A stretch of DNA of 64,000 nt from Gammaproteobacteria bacterium. Lineage in GTDB: Bacteria > Pseudomonadota > Gammaproteobacteria > Pseudomonadales > Azotimanducaceae. The DNA lies in assembly GCA_021773565.1 (NCBI GenBank), contig JAJFJZ010000012.1:124001-188000 (forward strand), written 5' to 3'. Numbering within the stretch: position 1 is the stretch's first letter; each line of letters opens with the position of its first letter. The position numbers and the translations under genes were made by a program. Below the pieces are notes generated by a model. It searched no databases. It saw only the letters and a program-made list of their open reading frames with translations, and was not told the origin of the DNA. Positions 9,032-18,800 of the stretch are shown here, one piece after another.

Positions 9032-10171
9032 ATGGAATTCGAAAAATTATTGAAATTTGTTGTGGAAAAAGGTGCCTCGGACCTGTTTATCACTTCGGAT
9101 CGACCTCCTTCCATGAAAGTGAATGGAGCACTACAAGCACTGTCCAAGTCTCCGCTTACGGCAAGGCAGGCAAAGAGCCTGGTTCTGGGCATAATGAGTG
9201 ACGAGCAGCAAGCCGAATTCAAGCGTGATAAAGAACTTAATTTCGCGATACATAATCCCGGACTGGGGCGATTTCGAGTGAGCGCGTTTTATCAGCGCAA
9301 CCTTGTTGGGATGGTGCTGCGTAGAATTGAAGTTAATATACCTACCGTTCCCGAGTTGGGATTACCTCCGATAGTAGAGGATCTGGCCATGACAAAACGT
9401 GGGCTGATCATTTTTGTTGGCGCCACTGGAACCGGTAAGTCCACCTCTCTGGCCGCCATGATCGGCCATCGAAACGAACACAGTTCCGGGCACATAATTA
9501 GCATTGAAGACCCCATTGAATATATTCATGAACATCGTGGCTGCATCATCACCCAACGGGAAGTCGGTGTAGACACGGATAGTTTTGAAATTGCGCTTAA
9601 AAATACGCTTAGGCAAGCACCGGATGTAATTATGATAGGAGAGGTGAGAACCCGCGAAACGATGGAAGCCGCGGTTACTTTTGCTGAGACCGGACATCTG
9701 TGCCTTTGTACATTGCACGCAAATAATGCAAACCAGGCGCTGGATAGAATAATTCACTTCTTCCCAAGTGATCGCCATGACCAGATTTGGATGGATTTGT
9801 CGCTTAACCTGAAGTCGATTGTAGCCCAGCAGCTTATTCCAACCGTTGATGGGGGTGGTCGTCGTGCGGCGATGGAAGTGCTAATCAATACACCCTTGAT
9901 GGCGGACCACATACGCAAGGGCGATGTGCATCTCATCAAGGAGCTTATGAGCAAGTCTACCGAGCAGGGTATGCAAACCTTTGATCAGTCGTTGTACAGA
10001 CTATATAGTCAAGGCGATATAAGTTACGACGCTGCAATTACCCACGCAGACTCCGCAAACGATTTACGCCTGATGATCAAGCTGGGCACTGACGCAGACG
10101 AAGCACTGTTAACGTCAGGGCCCGATTTTTCTGTTGAGGAAACCAGTTCGGGTATGTCTTATCGTCGCTAA
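9032..10171 (+). CDS. pilU: PilT-dependent accessory retraction ATPase PilU
   Basis: PilT paralogue of 379 residues that assists retraction under load and depends on PilT. Walker A is GATGTGKST at 130-138, followed by ISIEDPIEYIHEH, the Walker B region APDVIMIGEVRTRET and the His-box GHLCLCTLHANNANQ. The C-terminal tail is longer than in PilT, and the PilT AIRNLIRE motif is replaced by LMADHIRKGD, as expected for PilU. The 9-base gap to pilT indicates one transcript. The 3' end meets the convergent ruvX 26 bases on. Confidence 0.96.
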   Translation: MEFEKLLKFVVEKGASDLFITSDRPPSMKVNGALQALSKSPLTARQAKSLVLGIMSDEQQAEFKRDKELNFAIHNPGLGRFRVSAFYQRNLVGMVLRRIEVNIPTVPELGLPPIVEDLAMTKRGLIIFVGATGTGKSTSLAAMIGHRNEHSSGHIISIEDPIEYIHEHRGCIITQREVGVDTDSFEIALKNTLRQAPDVIMIGEVRTRETMEAAVTFAETGHLCLCTLHANNANQALDRIIHFFPSDRHDQIWMDLSLNLKSIVAQQLIPTVDGGGRRAAMEVLINTPLMADHIRKGDVHLIKELMSKSTEQGMQTFDQSLYRLYSQGDISYDAAITHADSANDLRLMIKLGTDADEALLTSGPDFSVEETSSGMSYRR

Positions 10172-10197
10172 CTAATTTGATCGGTTGCGATTTTCTG

Positions 10198-10587
10198 TCA
10201 CTTGTTTAGCCAGCTTTCCGCAATAATACTGGCAGCTATTGCATGTTTTCTATCTGTCTCGACGTCATGCTGGTTTGCCTCAAAGCTGGATAGACGTTCA
10301 TCAACGAGTTCAACTGGCAGATTGAAACGGCCGTTTAAGCGCCGGGAAAATTTTCTGGCGAGTTTGCTCATCTCGCTTTCTGAATCATCCATATTCAGGG
10401 GAAGCCCGACAAGGAGGAGGTCCGGATTCCATTCATCCAACAATAGTTCCAAATGTACCCAGTCTGGTTTGCCATTGGCTGCGGATAGTGTAGAGAGCGG
10501 TGATGCAGTATTGGTTTGAGTTTGGCCGACCGCTACGCCAATGTGTTTCAGGCCAAAATCGAAAGCAAGTATTCGGACTGTCTTCAC
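10198..10587 (-). CDS. ruvX: Putative pre-16S rRNA nuclease / Holliday junction resolvase-like RuvX (YqgF)
   Basis: RNase H-fold protein of 129 residues needed for 16S rRNA 5' maturation in E. coli; it was earlier predicted to resolve Holliday junctions. The N-terminal LAFDFGLKHIGVAVG carries the first catalytic aspartate. LLVGLPLNMDDSESEMS and VDERLSSFEA follow, the latter with the second acidic site. It is the last gene after gshB, the tonB-like gene and algH, 14 bases from algH, the common algH-ruvX pairing. Confidence 0.94.
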   Translation of the reverse strand: MKTVRILAFDFGLKHIGVAVGQTQTNTASPLSTLSAANGKPDWVHLELLLDEWNPDLLLVGLPLNMDDSESEMSKLARKFSRRLNGRFNLPVELVDERLSSFEANQHDVETDRKHAIAASIIAESWLNK

Positions 10588-10601
10588 GATTCAAGGTCCC
10601 C

Positions 10602-11159
10602 CTAGGCATGCCCTGCTTCGTTAGACATCAGGTTAAAATCGATACCCAGGCTGTCGGCAGCTCTTTGCACACGTTTATCAAATGGTGTATCAAACAGCAC
10701 CTCGCTGCTGGCTGGACAGGTTAGCCATGCGTTTTCGGAAATTTCTGATTCGAGTTGCCCGGCACCCCAACCGGTATAGCCCAGTGCAACCAGAAAACTG
10801 GCGGGCCCTTTTCCCTCACCGATAGCTTCCAGGACGTGGCGCGCGGTCGTTAACATGAGCCCATCGGCCAGTGCCAGGCTTGAATCATACCGGGTATCAT
10901 CCGTGTGTAAAATAAAGCCTCGCTCGTTGTTTACCGGACCGCCCTCCATAACGAATATACTGTCTCCAACACACTGGCCCATACCCATCTGCTCCAGCAG
11001 TTTGTTAAGCGAAAGTTCCATAGGCCGGTTGACCATCAAACCCATCGCCCCTTCTTCGTTGTGTTCGCACAGGTAGGTAACGGTGCCACCAAAATAGCTC
11101 TCTGCCTGATTTGGCATAGCTAACAAAAACTGGTGCTTTAGACTACTGTTAAAGGGCAT
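10602..11159 (-). CDS. algH: YqgE/AlgH family protein
   Basis: Conserved protein of 185 residues from the UPF0301/DUF179 family. It was named for an effect on alginate production in Pseudomonas, and its biochemical role is unknown. Family features visible are the N-terminal LKHQFLLAMP, YFGGTVTYLCEHNEEGAMGLMVNRP, and the C-terminal LGYTGWGAGQLE. The frame is open further upstream to 11390, but ATG 11159 is chosen because homologues begin with the LKHQFLLAMP segment and because an AGGT-type site precedes it. ruvX follows 14 bases downstream. Confidence 0.93.
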   Translation of the reverse strand: MPFNSSLKHQFLLAMPNQAESYFGGTVTYLCEHNEEGAMGLMVNRPMELSLNKLLEQMGMGQCVGDSIFVMEGGPVNNERGFILHTDDTRYDSSLALADGLMLTTARHVLEAIGEGKGPASFLVALGYTGWGAGQLESEISENAWLTCPASSEVLFDTPFDKRVQRAADSLGIDFNLMSNEAGHA

Positions 11160-11223
11160 ACAATTTGACCTGATGCATATTTTGTCCGCTTTATTATTGC
11201 ACAGGAGGCGAGCGTATATAACT

Positions 11224-12099
11224 TCAGGAGGAAGTATAAGTGCCCTTGCGAAATTGCCAGGTTCTAATAATTTCCAGTACATCCGTAGATTTGCGCATGT
11301 CCTCGGGAAAAGGAGCAAATGGGGCTGCGAGGCGCACAATACGCAAGGCGGCGTCGTCCAGAATTTTGTGTCCCGAAGACTCCAGTACACTTACCTCCTG
11401 CAGCGCTCCATCTGGTGTGATACTCACCAGAAGGCGGAGTTCGCCGTAAAGGTTTCTCCTGCGTGCCTCCCCGGGGTAATTAAGATTGCCAACGGAAACC
11501 ACTTTTCTCGTCCATGCATTCAGGTAGTAAGCGTCGCTGGTTTTACGTGCCGAAACAGAAGTTAAGCGTCTTATTCTGGGGTGGTTGGCCTCGCGTTGTC
11601 GCTCTGAATCCAGGCGAGCATCCAGGCTGGCTATCTCAAGAGTGAGGTCAAGCAACTGCTGTTGTTCTGCTCCTGCCAGCTCGAGTTCCTGTGCATCCGT
11701 TTTTGGTTGTTGATTAACAATTTGATCGTCTGCCGGATTTTCGACCGTTACGACCGTGGTGCCTAAACGCACGTCCGAAGGGGATTGTTGTACCTGAGGC
11801 ATGATCGAATTAAATTCCGTGGACTGAAAATCTGCTTCTTCGGTAGTGGTTTTTTCCAGCACCTCATCGCTGTTTCCGCTTCCCAATTGATTGGCCTGTG
11901 CGGCAAAATCTGCATCTTTGGGGGCCTCAGCGTCGCTATGGGTAGCTAAAGTAATGCTAATGGTTGGGGTATTGGGTTTTTCGGCCTGCCAGGCAAAAGT
12001 AATGCCCAGAATCAGAGCGGCATGTAATGAAACTGCGATAAATAGCGTGAAACCCAGCCTGTCCCGGGGCGAGATATGGGGCGTAAATTGGCTTTCCAT
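11224..12099 (-). CDS. TonB-family C-terminal domain protein (TonB3-like)
   Basis: Protein of 291 residues with a short cytoplasmic N-terminus, one membrane anchor near residues 17-36, an acidic polar linker and a C-terminal TonB fold (about 205-290) with NYPGEARRRNLYGELRL and APFAPFPEDM. It lacks the proline-rich spacer of classical TonB and is not beside exbBD. Its place between gshB and algH matches the P. aeruginosa gene tonB3 (PA0406), reported to affect twitching motility and pilus assembly. A pilus-related envelope role is therefore inferred rather than iron uptake. Confidence 0.87.
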   Translation of the reverse strand: MESQFTPHISPRDRLGFTLFIAVSLHAALILGITFAWQAEKPNTPTISITLATHSDAEAPKDADFAAQANQLGSGNSDEVLEKTTTEEADFQSTEFNSIMPQVQQSPSDVRLGTTVVTVENPADDQIVNQQPKTDAQELELAGAEQQQLLDLTLEIASLDARLDSERQREANHPRIRRLTSVSARKTSDAYYLNAWTRKVVSVGNLNYPGEARRRNLYGELRLLVSITPDGALQEVSVLESSGHKILDDAALRIVRLAAPFAPFPEDMRKSTDVLEIIRTWQFRKGTYTSS

Positions 12100-12105
12100 T
12101 GTTGC

Positions 12106-13083
12106 CTAGCTTTGCTCCAGTTTTGCTTCCACGGCATCCAGTAGCATACCCGCAATATCCAGAGAAAATTGCGCATCCAGTTCACGAATACAGGTTGGGC
12201 ATGTCACATTGATTTCGGTTAAAAAATCTCCAATCACATCGATACCAACAAACATAAGACCGCGTTTTACTAAATCCGGTGCAATCTGATTGGCAATCCA
12301 GCGCTCCCGATCGCTTATAGCCTGTCCCTCCCCAGTGCCACCGGCCGCGAGATTTGCACGGGCCTCACCCTTTTTGGGAATGCGGGCCAGAACATAATCC
12401 AGTGGTTTACCATTAACGATGAGAATGCGTTTGTCTCCTGAGGTAATTTCCGGAAGATAACGCTGCGCCATTATTGGCTCTGTGCCGTGCTCTGTGAGAG
12501 TTTCCATAATTACGCCCATATTTGGATCGCCGGCCATAACGCGAAATACAGAACTGCCTCCCATGCCGTCCAGTTTTTTAAGCACCAGGTTACCCTGCGC
12601 TTCCTGGAATGACCTTATGGGTTCAGAGTGAGCACTTACTATCAGCGGAGGGCAGCATTGGGGGAACATTGTAGCATAAAATTTTTCGTTGCAGTCTCGC
12701 AGGCTTCCGGGATCATTAACCACCAGGGTAGTTTGGGGGACGCGCTCCAACAAGTAAGTTGCGTAAATATAGTTCATGTTAAAGGGTGGATCTTTTCGCA
12801 TGAATATTATGTCCATTTCTGACATCTGTTGTTCTTGCTCCTCGCCCAGGGTATGCCAGTTATTTTCTGCCAGGCGATAGTCCAGCGACTCTACAAACCT
12901 TTCACTTAAGCTTACAGTGCGGGTTCGACCCCAGCACTCGCTGTCCTTAAAAAACAGATCTGAACTGTCCAGGCAGTGAATATCCCAGCCCCGAAGCTGG
13001 GCCGATCGTATCATTGCCAGAGTGCTGTCTTTTTTAAGATTCAGACCGGCAATGGGGTCCATTACAAAAGCCACTTGAACCAT
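12106..13083 (-). CDS. gshB: Glutathione synthetase GshB
   Basis: ATP-grasp ligase joining gamma-glutamylcysteine and glycine. It has 325 residues, close to the E. coli enzyme. Key segments are FVMDPIAGLNLKKDST at the N-terminus, MRKDPPFNMNYIYATYLLE, VLKKLDGMGGSSVFRV in the ATP-grasp, GDKRILIVNGKP, and a C-terminal GIDVIGDFLTEINVT that supplies metal ligands. It is the first gene of a leftward run and lies 6 bases upstream of the TonB-family gene. It is divergent from pilG. Confidence 0.96.
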   Translation of the reverse strand: MVQVAFVMDPIAGLNLKKDSTLAMIRSAQLRGWDIHCLDSSDLFFKDSECWGRTRTVSLSERFVESLDYRLAENNWHTLGEEQEQQMSEMDIIFMRKDPPFNMNYIYATYLLERVPQTTLVVNDPGSLRDCNEKFYATMFPQCCPPLIVSAHSEPIRSFQEAQGNLVLKKLDGMGGSSVFRVMAGDPNMGVIMETLTEHGTEPIMAQRYLPEITSGDKRILIVNGKPLDYVLARIPKKGEARANLAAGGTGEGQAISDRERWIANQIAPDLVKRGLMFVGIDVIGDFLTEINVTCPTCIRELDAQFSLDIAGMLLDAVEAKLEQS

Positions 13084-13181
13084 GCTGTTTTCCTGCTTGT
13101 TAGGTGTGAAATATGCCTTAACTTACCGACATGGGTACTGGTCAGCAAGCAATTTGAGACAGGTATCGCTTTCTCAATTGT

Positions 13182-13198
13182 TGAGTGTAGATCACTCA
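13182..13198. promoter_or_regulatory. Inverted repeat upstream of pilG (possible operator)
   Basis: Perfect 6-base arms TGAGTG and CACTCA separated by TAGAT, in the 190-base gap between gshB and pilG. The right half (TAGATCAC) resembles a CRP/Vfr half-site, but the left half does not fit the TGTGA spacing. It lies about 24-40 bases upstream of the proposed pilG -35 element. Which protein binds it, if any, is unknown. Confidence 0.35.
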
Positions 13199-13220
13199 GA
13201 TCAATCGTGATACAACGGCT

Positions 13221-13248
13221 TTGGTTCATTGAATGTGCCCTCTATTTA
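13221..13248 (+). promoter_or_regulatory. Candidate sigma-70 promoter of the pilG operon
   Basis: TTGGTT at 13221-13226 and TATTTA at 13243-13248 with a 16-base spacer would start transcription near 13255, giving a leader of about 20 bases to the pilG ATG at 13274. The hexamers are only moderately close to consensus. Confidence 0.4.
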
Positions 13249-13273
13249 TTGGAACTTAGGCAAGGACAGCAGT

Positions 13274-13654
13274 ATGAACGAGGTATTTCAGGGTCTTAAA
13301 GTGCTGGTCATAGATGACAGTAAAACGATCCGCAGGAGCGCAGAAAACCTGTTAAGCAAAGAGGGTTGTGATGTGATCACAGCCATCGACGGATTTGATG
13401 CCCTGGCCAAAATCGCGGACTCCCGTCCGGGAATAATTTTTGTTGACGTCATGATGCCTCGGCTGGACGGATATCAGACCTGTGCGCTCATAAAAAATAA
13501 CAGTGAATTTAAAGCGACACCAGTTGTTATGTTATCCAGCAAGGATGGCATATTCGATAAGGCCAAGGGCCGAATTGTGGGTTCTGACCAATACATTACC
13601 AAGCCATTCAGCAGGGATGAGTTGTTGGGTACCATTCGAACGCTGGTTCAGTAA
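13274..13654 (+). CDS. pilG: Twitching motility response regulator PilG
   Basis: Stand-alone CheY-like receiver of 126 residues that receives phosphate from ChpA and promotes pilus extension. The acidic pocket is in KVLVIDDSKT, the phosphoacceptor is Asp58 in IIFVDVMMPRLDG, and the conserved lysine is in YITKPFSRDEL. The frame extends upstream to 13229, but the ATG at 13274 is chosen because AAGGA lies about 7 bases before it and homologues start close to the receiver domain. First gene of pilG-H-I-J-chpA-chpC. Confidence 0.94.
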   Translation: MNEVFQGLKVLVIDDSKTIRRSAENLLSKEGCDVITAIDGFDALAKIADSRPGIIFVDVMMPRLDGYQTCALIKNNSEFKATPVVMLSSKDGIFDKAKGRIVGSDQYITKPFSRDELLGTIRTLVQ

Positions 13655-13673
13655 CAGGACCCGGGACAAGAAG

Positions 13674-14039
13674 ATGGCGCGCATCCTGGTAATTGATGAT
13701 TCTCCTACCGAAATACACCATTTTGTAAGCCTGCTCGCCCGGCACGGACACGAGGTAGTTACTGCGACCAATGCAGACGATGGAATTAACCTGGCGGGCA
13801 ATGAAAAGCCCGATATTATTCTTATGGATGTTGTTATGCCCGGCATTAACGGATTTCAGGCAACACGACATTTAACGCGCTCAGACACCACCAAACATAT
13901 TCCGGTGATTATAGTCTCGTCCAAAAATCAGGAAACCGATGTGGTTTGGGGGCAGCGTCAGGGCGCGAAAGGCTACCTTACCAAACCGATAAAGGAACAA
14001 ACGCTAATAGAAACAGTTAACGAAGTTTTGTGTGCCTAG
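13674..14039 (+). CDS. pilH: Twitching motility response regulator PilH
   Basis: Second CheY-like receiver of 121 residues, the partner or phosphate sink of PilG in the Chp pathway. The N-terminal MARILVIDDSPTEIHHF has the acidic pocket. Asp52 in ILMDVVMPGINGFQ is the predicted phosphorylation site, and the lysine is in YLTKPIKEQTL. ATG 13674 is chosen because the receiver fold starts there and it lies 19 bases after pilG. pilI follows after 12 bases. Confidence 0.94.
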   Translation: MARILVIDDSPTEIHHFVSLLARHGHEVVTATNADDGINLAGNEKPDIILMDVVMPGINGFQATRHLTRSDTTKHIPVIIVSSKNQETDVVWGQRQGAKGYLTKPIKEQTLIETVNEVLCA

Positions 14040-14051
14040 GAGAATTGAACA

Positions 14052-14582
14052 GTGAGTCAGGCGCTAGAAATTCTAAATGACATCGCGTCAGATACTCTGC
14101 GAAATGCAGCCGGCCTTCCGCTAAGGGAAAACGTTGTAACGGAGTGGCAAGGCCTGGGGTTTCAGATTGGTGGGGTGCGCCTGGTTGCGCATGTAGCTGA
14201 AATAGCTGAATTGATGCTTGTTCCCAAGCTTACCCGCCTACCCGGAGTAAAGAAGTGGGTGTTGGGCATGGCCAATGTACGGGGTCGTCTGATTCCCATT
14301 ATAGATATGCACCGCTTTCTCCTGATTCCCAATACGGGTTCCAGATTATTACGCCGCGTGCTGATAGTTGAATCCGGTGAGATGACCGTTGGATTAGTGG
14401 TTGAACAGTCCCTGGGCATGCAACATTTTCTACTCGAAAACTTCGAACAGGGATTGCCGGATGGACTGCACAAAATGCATGGCCACATGAGAGGTGCTTA
14501 TCGACATGGTGGCAGAATTTTTTACATAGCAAAACTGAAAGAGCTTATCGAAGATAAGCGATTTATGGACGTTTCAGATTAA
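14052..14582 (+). CDS. pilI: CheW-like adaptor PilI
   Basis: Scaffold protein of 176 residues with a single CheW domain, predicted to link the receptor PilJ to the kinase ChpA. The fold is recognisable from GFQIGGVRLVAHVAEIAELM, LPGVKKWVLGMANVRGRLIPIIDM and the late GLVVEQSLGMQHF. The GTG start at 14052 is supported by AGGAG about 9 bases upstream. It is in the canonical position after pilH and before pilJ. Confidence 0.92.
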   Translation: MSQALEILNDIASDTLRNAAGLPLRENVVTEWQGLGFQIGGVRLVAHVAEIAELMLVPKLTRLPGVKKWVLGMANVRGRLIPIIDMHRFLLIPNTGSRLLRRVLIVESGEMTVGLVVEQSLGMQHFLLENFEQGLPDGLHKMHGHMRGAYRHGGRIFYIAKLKELIEDKRFMDVSD

Positions 14583-14597
14583 AGAGAGCCTGGTGAT

Positions 14598-15818
14598 ATG
14601 AATTCAGAAAACAGAGCAGCAACGCCTTTACTCAATACGGTTTGGATAACACTGTTTTTGGTAACAATAGGCGGACTAATTTACATGATTCAGGAGGGTC
14701 AACTAAATGTTATGGACAACCTTGGTCTCATGACAACCATAGTTGGTATGGTAGGTTTTGGAATTATAACCATGGTGCAAGTCCGGGGTGCACGCAATCG
14801 CCTGGCAGAGCAGGCGGCGCAAAACGATAGAAACCAGACCGCGATTCTGGATTTGCTGGACGAGCTGGCCGACCTTGCACAAGGGGATTTAACCGTCCAC
14901 GCCTCGGTAACAGAAAATTTTACCGGCGCCATTGCAGATTCCATAAACTTTGCCATCAATCAAATGCGAGGATTGGTGGCAAACATCAAACGCCTGTCGG
15001 TCCAGGTATCCAAAGCTGCTGAAGATACGCAAAACACTGCGACAAGTGTAGCCAATGCCTCTGAGAGTCAGGCTAAAGAGATAGTTGGGGCCTCTGCCGC
15101 CATTAACGAAATGGCTGTATCAATTGATCAGGTATCTTCCAATGCAGCTGAAAGCGCCTCCGTTGCCGAGCGGGCCGTAGAGATCGCCAATAAGGGATCG
15201 GATATGGTGCAAAATACCATAGCGGGCATGGACTCCATCAGGGGACAAATACAGGAAACCTCCAAGCGAATCAAGCGTCTTGGTGAGAGTAGCCAGGAAA
15301 TCGGTGATATAGTATCCCTGATTAACGATATTGCTGATCAAACGAATATCTTGTCTCTTAATGCAGCAATTCAGGCATCCATGGCAGGAGATGCTGGTCG
15401 CGGATTTGCCGTGGTGGCAGATGAAGTTCAGCGTCTTGCCGAGCGATCCAGTGCTGCTACAAAACAGATTGGAGCGTTGGTAAAGACTATCCAGACCGAT
15501 ACTCATGAGGCGGTAATTTCGATGGAACACACTACCCGGGAAGTGGTAGGGGGGGCGTCACTGGCTCAGAATTGTGGTGTTGCACTTGAAGAAATCGAAA
15601 GTGTTTCAGCTTCGCTGGCAGCACTTATTCAGAACATTAGCAATGCCGCACGCCAACAGGCTTCGGGTGCAGGCAAGGTATCGAATACAATGAACGTGAT
15701 TCAGGAAATCACCTCCCGGACAGCTAATAATTCTGAAGCGGCTGCCCAATCCATAAGTGAACTGGCAAACGTTGCAAATGAAATGCATCGATCGGTAGAA
15801 GGATTTAAACTGCCCTAG
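14598..15818 (+). CDS. pilJ: Methyl-accepting chemotaxis protein PilJ, short form
   Basis: Receptor of the Pil-Chp system, 406 residues. Two hydrophobic segments (about 13-31 and 44-62) are joined by a loop of only about 12 residues, followed by a HAMP-like stretch with DLAQGDLTVHASV and a full cytoplasmic signalling domain with the hairpin tip region IADQTNILSLNAAIQASMAGDAGRGFAVVADEVQ (given as family landmarks near residues 245-278). P. aeruginosa PilJ is about 680 residues with a large periplasmic PilJ-N sensor; that part is absent here. The gene is otherwise intact and correctly placed between pilI and chpA. Confidence 0.9.
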   Translation: MNSENRAATPLLNTVWITLFLVTIGGLIYMIQEGQLNVMDNLGLMTTIVGMVGFGIITMVQVRGARNRLAEQAAQNDRNQTAILDLLDELADLAQGDLTVHASVTENFTGAIADSINFAINQMRGLVANIKRLSVQVSKAAEDTQNTATSVANASESQAKEIVGASAAINEMAVSIDQVSSNAAESASVAERAVEIANKGSDMVQNTIAGMDSIRGQIQETSKRIKRLGESSQEIGDIVSLINDIADQTNILSLNAAIQASMAGDAGRGFAVVADEVQRLAERSSAATKQIGALVKTIQTDTHEAVISMEHTTREVVGGASLAQNCGVALEEIESVSASLAALIQNISNAARQQASGAGKVSNTMNVIQEITSRTANNSEAAAQSISELANVANEMHRSVEGFKLP

Positions 15819-15822
15819 AGAA

Positions 15823-18800
15823 TTGGAAGTTAATTCAATATCAACTGATTTACGGAAATTGAAGGGCATGGGAGAAAACAAAGACTTTTTTGCGCTTGAC
15901 TGGATTAAGGGTGAGCTCGATGCCACTCTGGATTCGGCTCGTCGCGGTCTTGAGAGTTACGTTGAGGCTTCAGATGAAGCGTCTTTGCGTGCATGCCTGG
16001 CTTTTTTGCATCAGGTGAACGGAACGCTGTTAATGCTAGAACTGAACGGTGTTGCGACCCTGAGCGCAGAGATGGAAAACCTTGCCCTTGCCATGCAGAA
16101 ACAAGCGCTTGGCCAGAATCCCGAAAATCAGCAATTACTCATGCAGGGCATCCTTCAGTTACCCACTTTTCTCGAGGATATTCAGGATGGCAGAGCAGAC
16201 CGTAGACAGGCCGTACTGCCTCTTGCCAACGAGATGCGGCTTGCGCGTGGTGGTGAGCCCTTCGGTGATTACGATTCTACTCAGGAAAATTTGTATCAAC
16301 GACCCAACGAAGAAGTGCTGGCTCACTTTGAATCAATAGAAGGGCGTGGCAAGGCTGCAAGAATTCGAAGAACATATCAACAGGTGCTTCTCGCGGTGAT
16401 CAAGGGTGAACGGCTTGAAACGGCCCTGTCTACACTGGGTAAGGTGGCGGCTGGCATGGAACGTTTGTGCATTGATACTCCCGCTGCGACCCTCTTTCAG
16501 GCTTTTGGTGGTTTTGTTGAAAGCCTGGGTAAAGGTGAGGCGCGGCTTGATAAAAATGTTATAAAGTTGTTGCGACAGATTGATGTAGAGCTAAAAAATA
16601 TCGCGCGCGATGGCAGCGAAGCCCTTAAACGACCGGTTAGGCTGGATTTGATTCGCAGGTTTATTCACGCGGCAGAAGAAAGAAGTTTTGTTAGCGAACA
16701 ACTGGAACAGATTTCTGGTGCTATTGATTTAGCAGACAAGAGCGAACCCGCAACTATTTCGTCGCGCGATGCAGCAACCAAAGCAGCAGCAGCATTACGT
16801 GAAGAGTTGCTGGCTATTCGTGACAGGCTGGATATGTGCTTTCGTGGGGAAACAGTTGAACTGGATAAAATCAGGGAGCTGGCAGAGCCACTAAAGAAAA
16901 TTGGCAGTACCCTGGCAGTCTTGGGGTTTGAGAGTTCACGCTCAATAATCGCTGACCAGATGGAGCGGCTGGGTGAGCTAACTGAAAGAAGCGATGCGAA
17001 CGAGGCTGCCCTCATGAGTATTGCAAGTTCATTGCTTCAGGTGGATGAAAACCTGTCCGGAATAGCGGCTACCAGGTCTGATGAGACGGGTGTTCAATCC
17101 CAGGGTTCGTTGATTGGAGACGCACAAATTGCTGTGCTTCTGGAAGTTCGCAGAGGGTTGGAGACCGTAAAACTAAAAGTTGTTCAATATGCTTCTACTC
17201 AGTGGGATGCAGACCACCTGAGTGATGTTCCCGACCTGTTAATGGGCATCAAAGGCGCATTGACGATGATACCGCTTTCCCGGCCCGCCGCATTACTTGG
17301 ACGGTGCGCAGAATATGTACAAAATGCCTGGGTCGTGGGAAACATACCTGATTGGCAAACAATGGATGTATTTGCCGATGCAATTAGTGGTATTGATTAC
17401 TATCTTGAACGGCTGAGTGAAAACACCGTTCCCAAGACGGATGACATACTAAATCGGGTTGAACAAAGTCTGGCGGTGTTGCAAAGCTCGATAACACCGG
17501 AATCTGCAGACTCCGATGACGCCAACGCCACTATAGCGGATAACGTCGCTGTGCAACCGGATGATGCGCTGCTGGTGCAGCAGTCTCAGTCCTTATCAGC
17601 GCTAAAAGATGGACCGAGAGAGCGACCGGACGCGGAAATAATCGAAATATTTGTAGAAGAAGTAGGCGAGGTGTTAAGCGACATTGGCACCTATCTGCCT
17701 CGATGGCGTGCGGATTTCGAAGATCTTGATGCGATAGGTGAACTCAGACGCAGATTTCATACCCTGAAAGGGAGTGGTCGTATTGTTACTGCCGATTTAT
17801 TGGGCGAACTTGCCTGGTCCATCGAGAATCTGCTGAATCGCGTTCTGGATGGCACCCTTAAAAGCAACGCGCAAATAGTATCGGTGACCGATGATGCCCG
17901 CAATCTGGTGGCACCACTGTGCCAGGCGTTTGAAGATGAGCAGCAGGCTGATGCAGATGCATGTGCTGCCGTAATAGAGAGAGCAGACATACTGGCCTCT
18001 GGTGGGAGTGTTAATGTTTCTGCCGCAGATGAATCAGAAGAAGTTTCACCGGGTGTTCGACAGAACGAATCCGCAGACTTCACACAAGACAGCGAAGAAT
18101 TCGCGGTGTTTGACGAGCAGTCGGCTGAACATATGCGGGTTCTGAAAGAATTTGTCAATCAACACTCGGAAGCCACGAATCTTTTCCTTGAAGCAGACAT
18201 GGTTTTGGCCTTGCAGAAGTTGAACAGCAGCGCCGCTCAAGCAGGCATTAAATCAGTTGCGGCTGTAGCGGGCCCGCTATACGAAGTAATTGGTCATTTG
18301 GCTGAAACAGCTACAGAGGCTGACGAGGAGCATCTGGAGTTTCTTTTTCAAAGCGTCTATGCGCTGGAAAGTATTTTTTCAGAGATGCGAGACGGTCGCG
18401 AGCCCGAAGAAGATGGTTCAATGTTTGAAGCCGAGGCTGATCGTTTGTTGTCTAAACTTCCGGAATCACAGACGGTCTCCATCCTGGAGCTTGGTGCTGT
18501 CCCTGCGTTGCTGGAAATACACCTGTTTGTAGAAAACTGGCGAAATGGCACGGAAAACCTGGACCAGCGAGATGCCATTCTGGATGCACTGGCGGAGATT
18601 TCCGGGCAGGCGGAACTGGATGGCTATATGCCGGTTAAACAACTATCCAGTGCGCTGAGCGACGCACTTTTCGGCCTAAGGGATACTGTACCAAACGCTG
18701 ATACGTTTTCCCTGCTTGACCAGGCCCAGGAAACCCTGGTCAAGGCCTTTGATTGTGTAGCCGCACAACAGCAAATGCCGTCAGTAGACGATCTTGTTTC

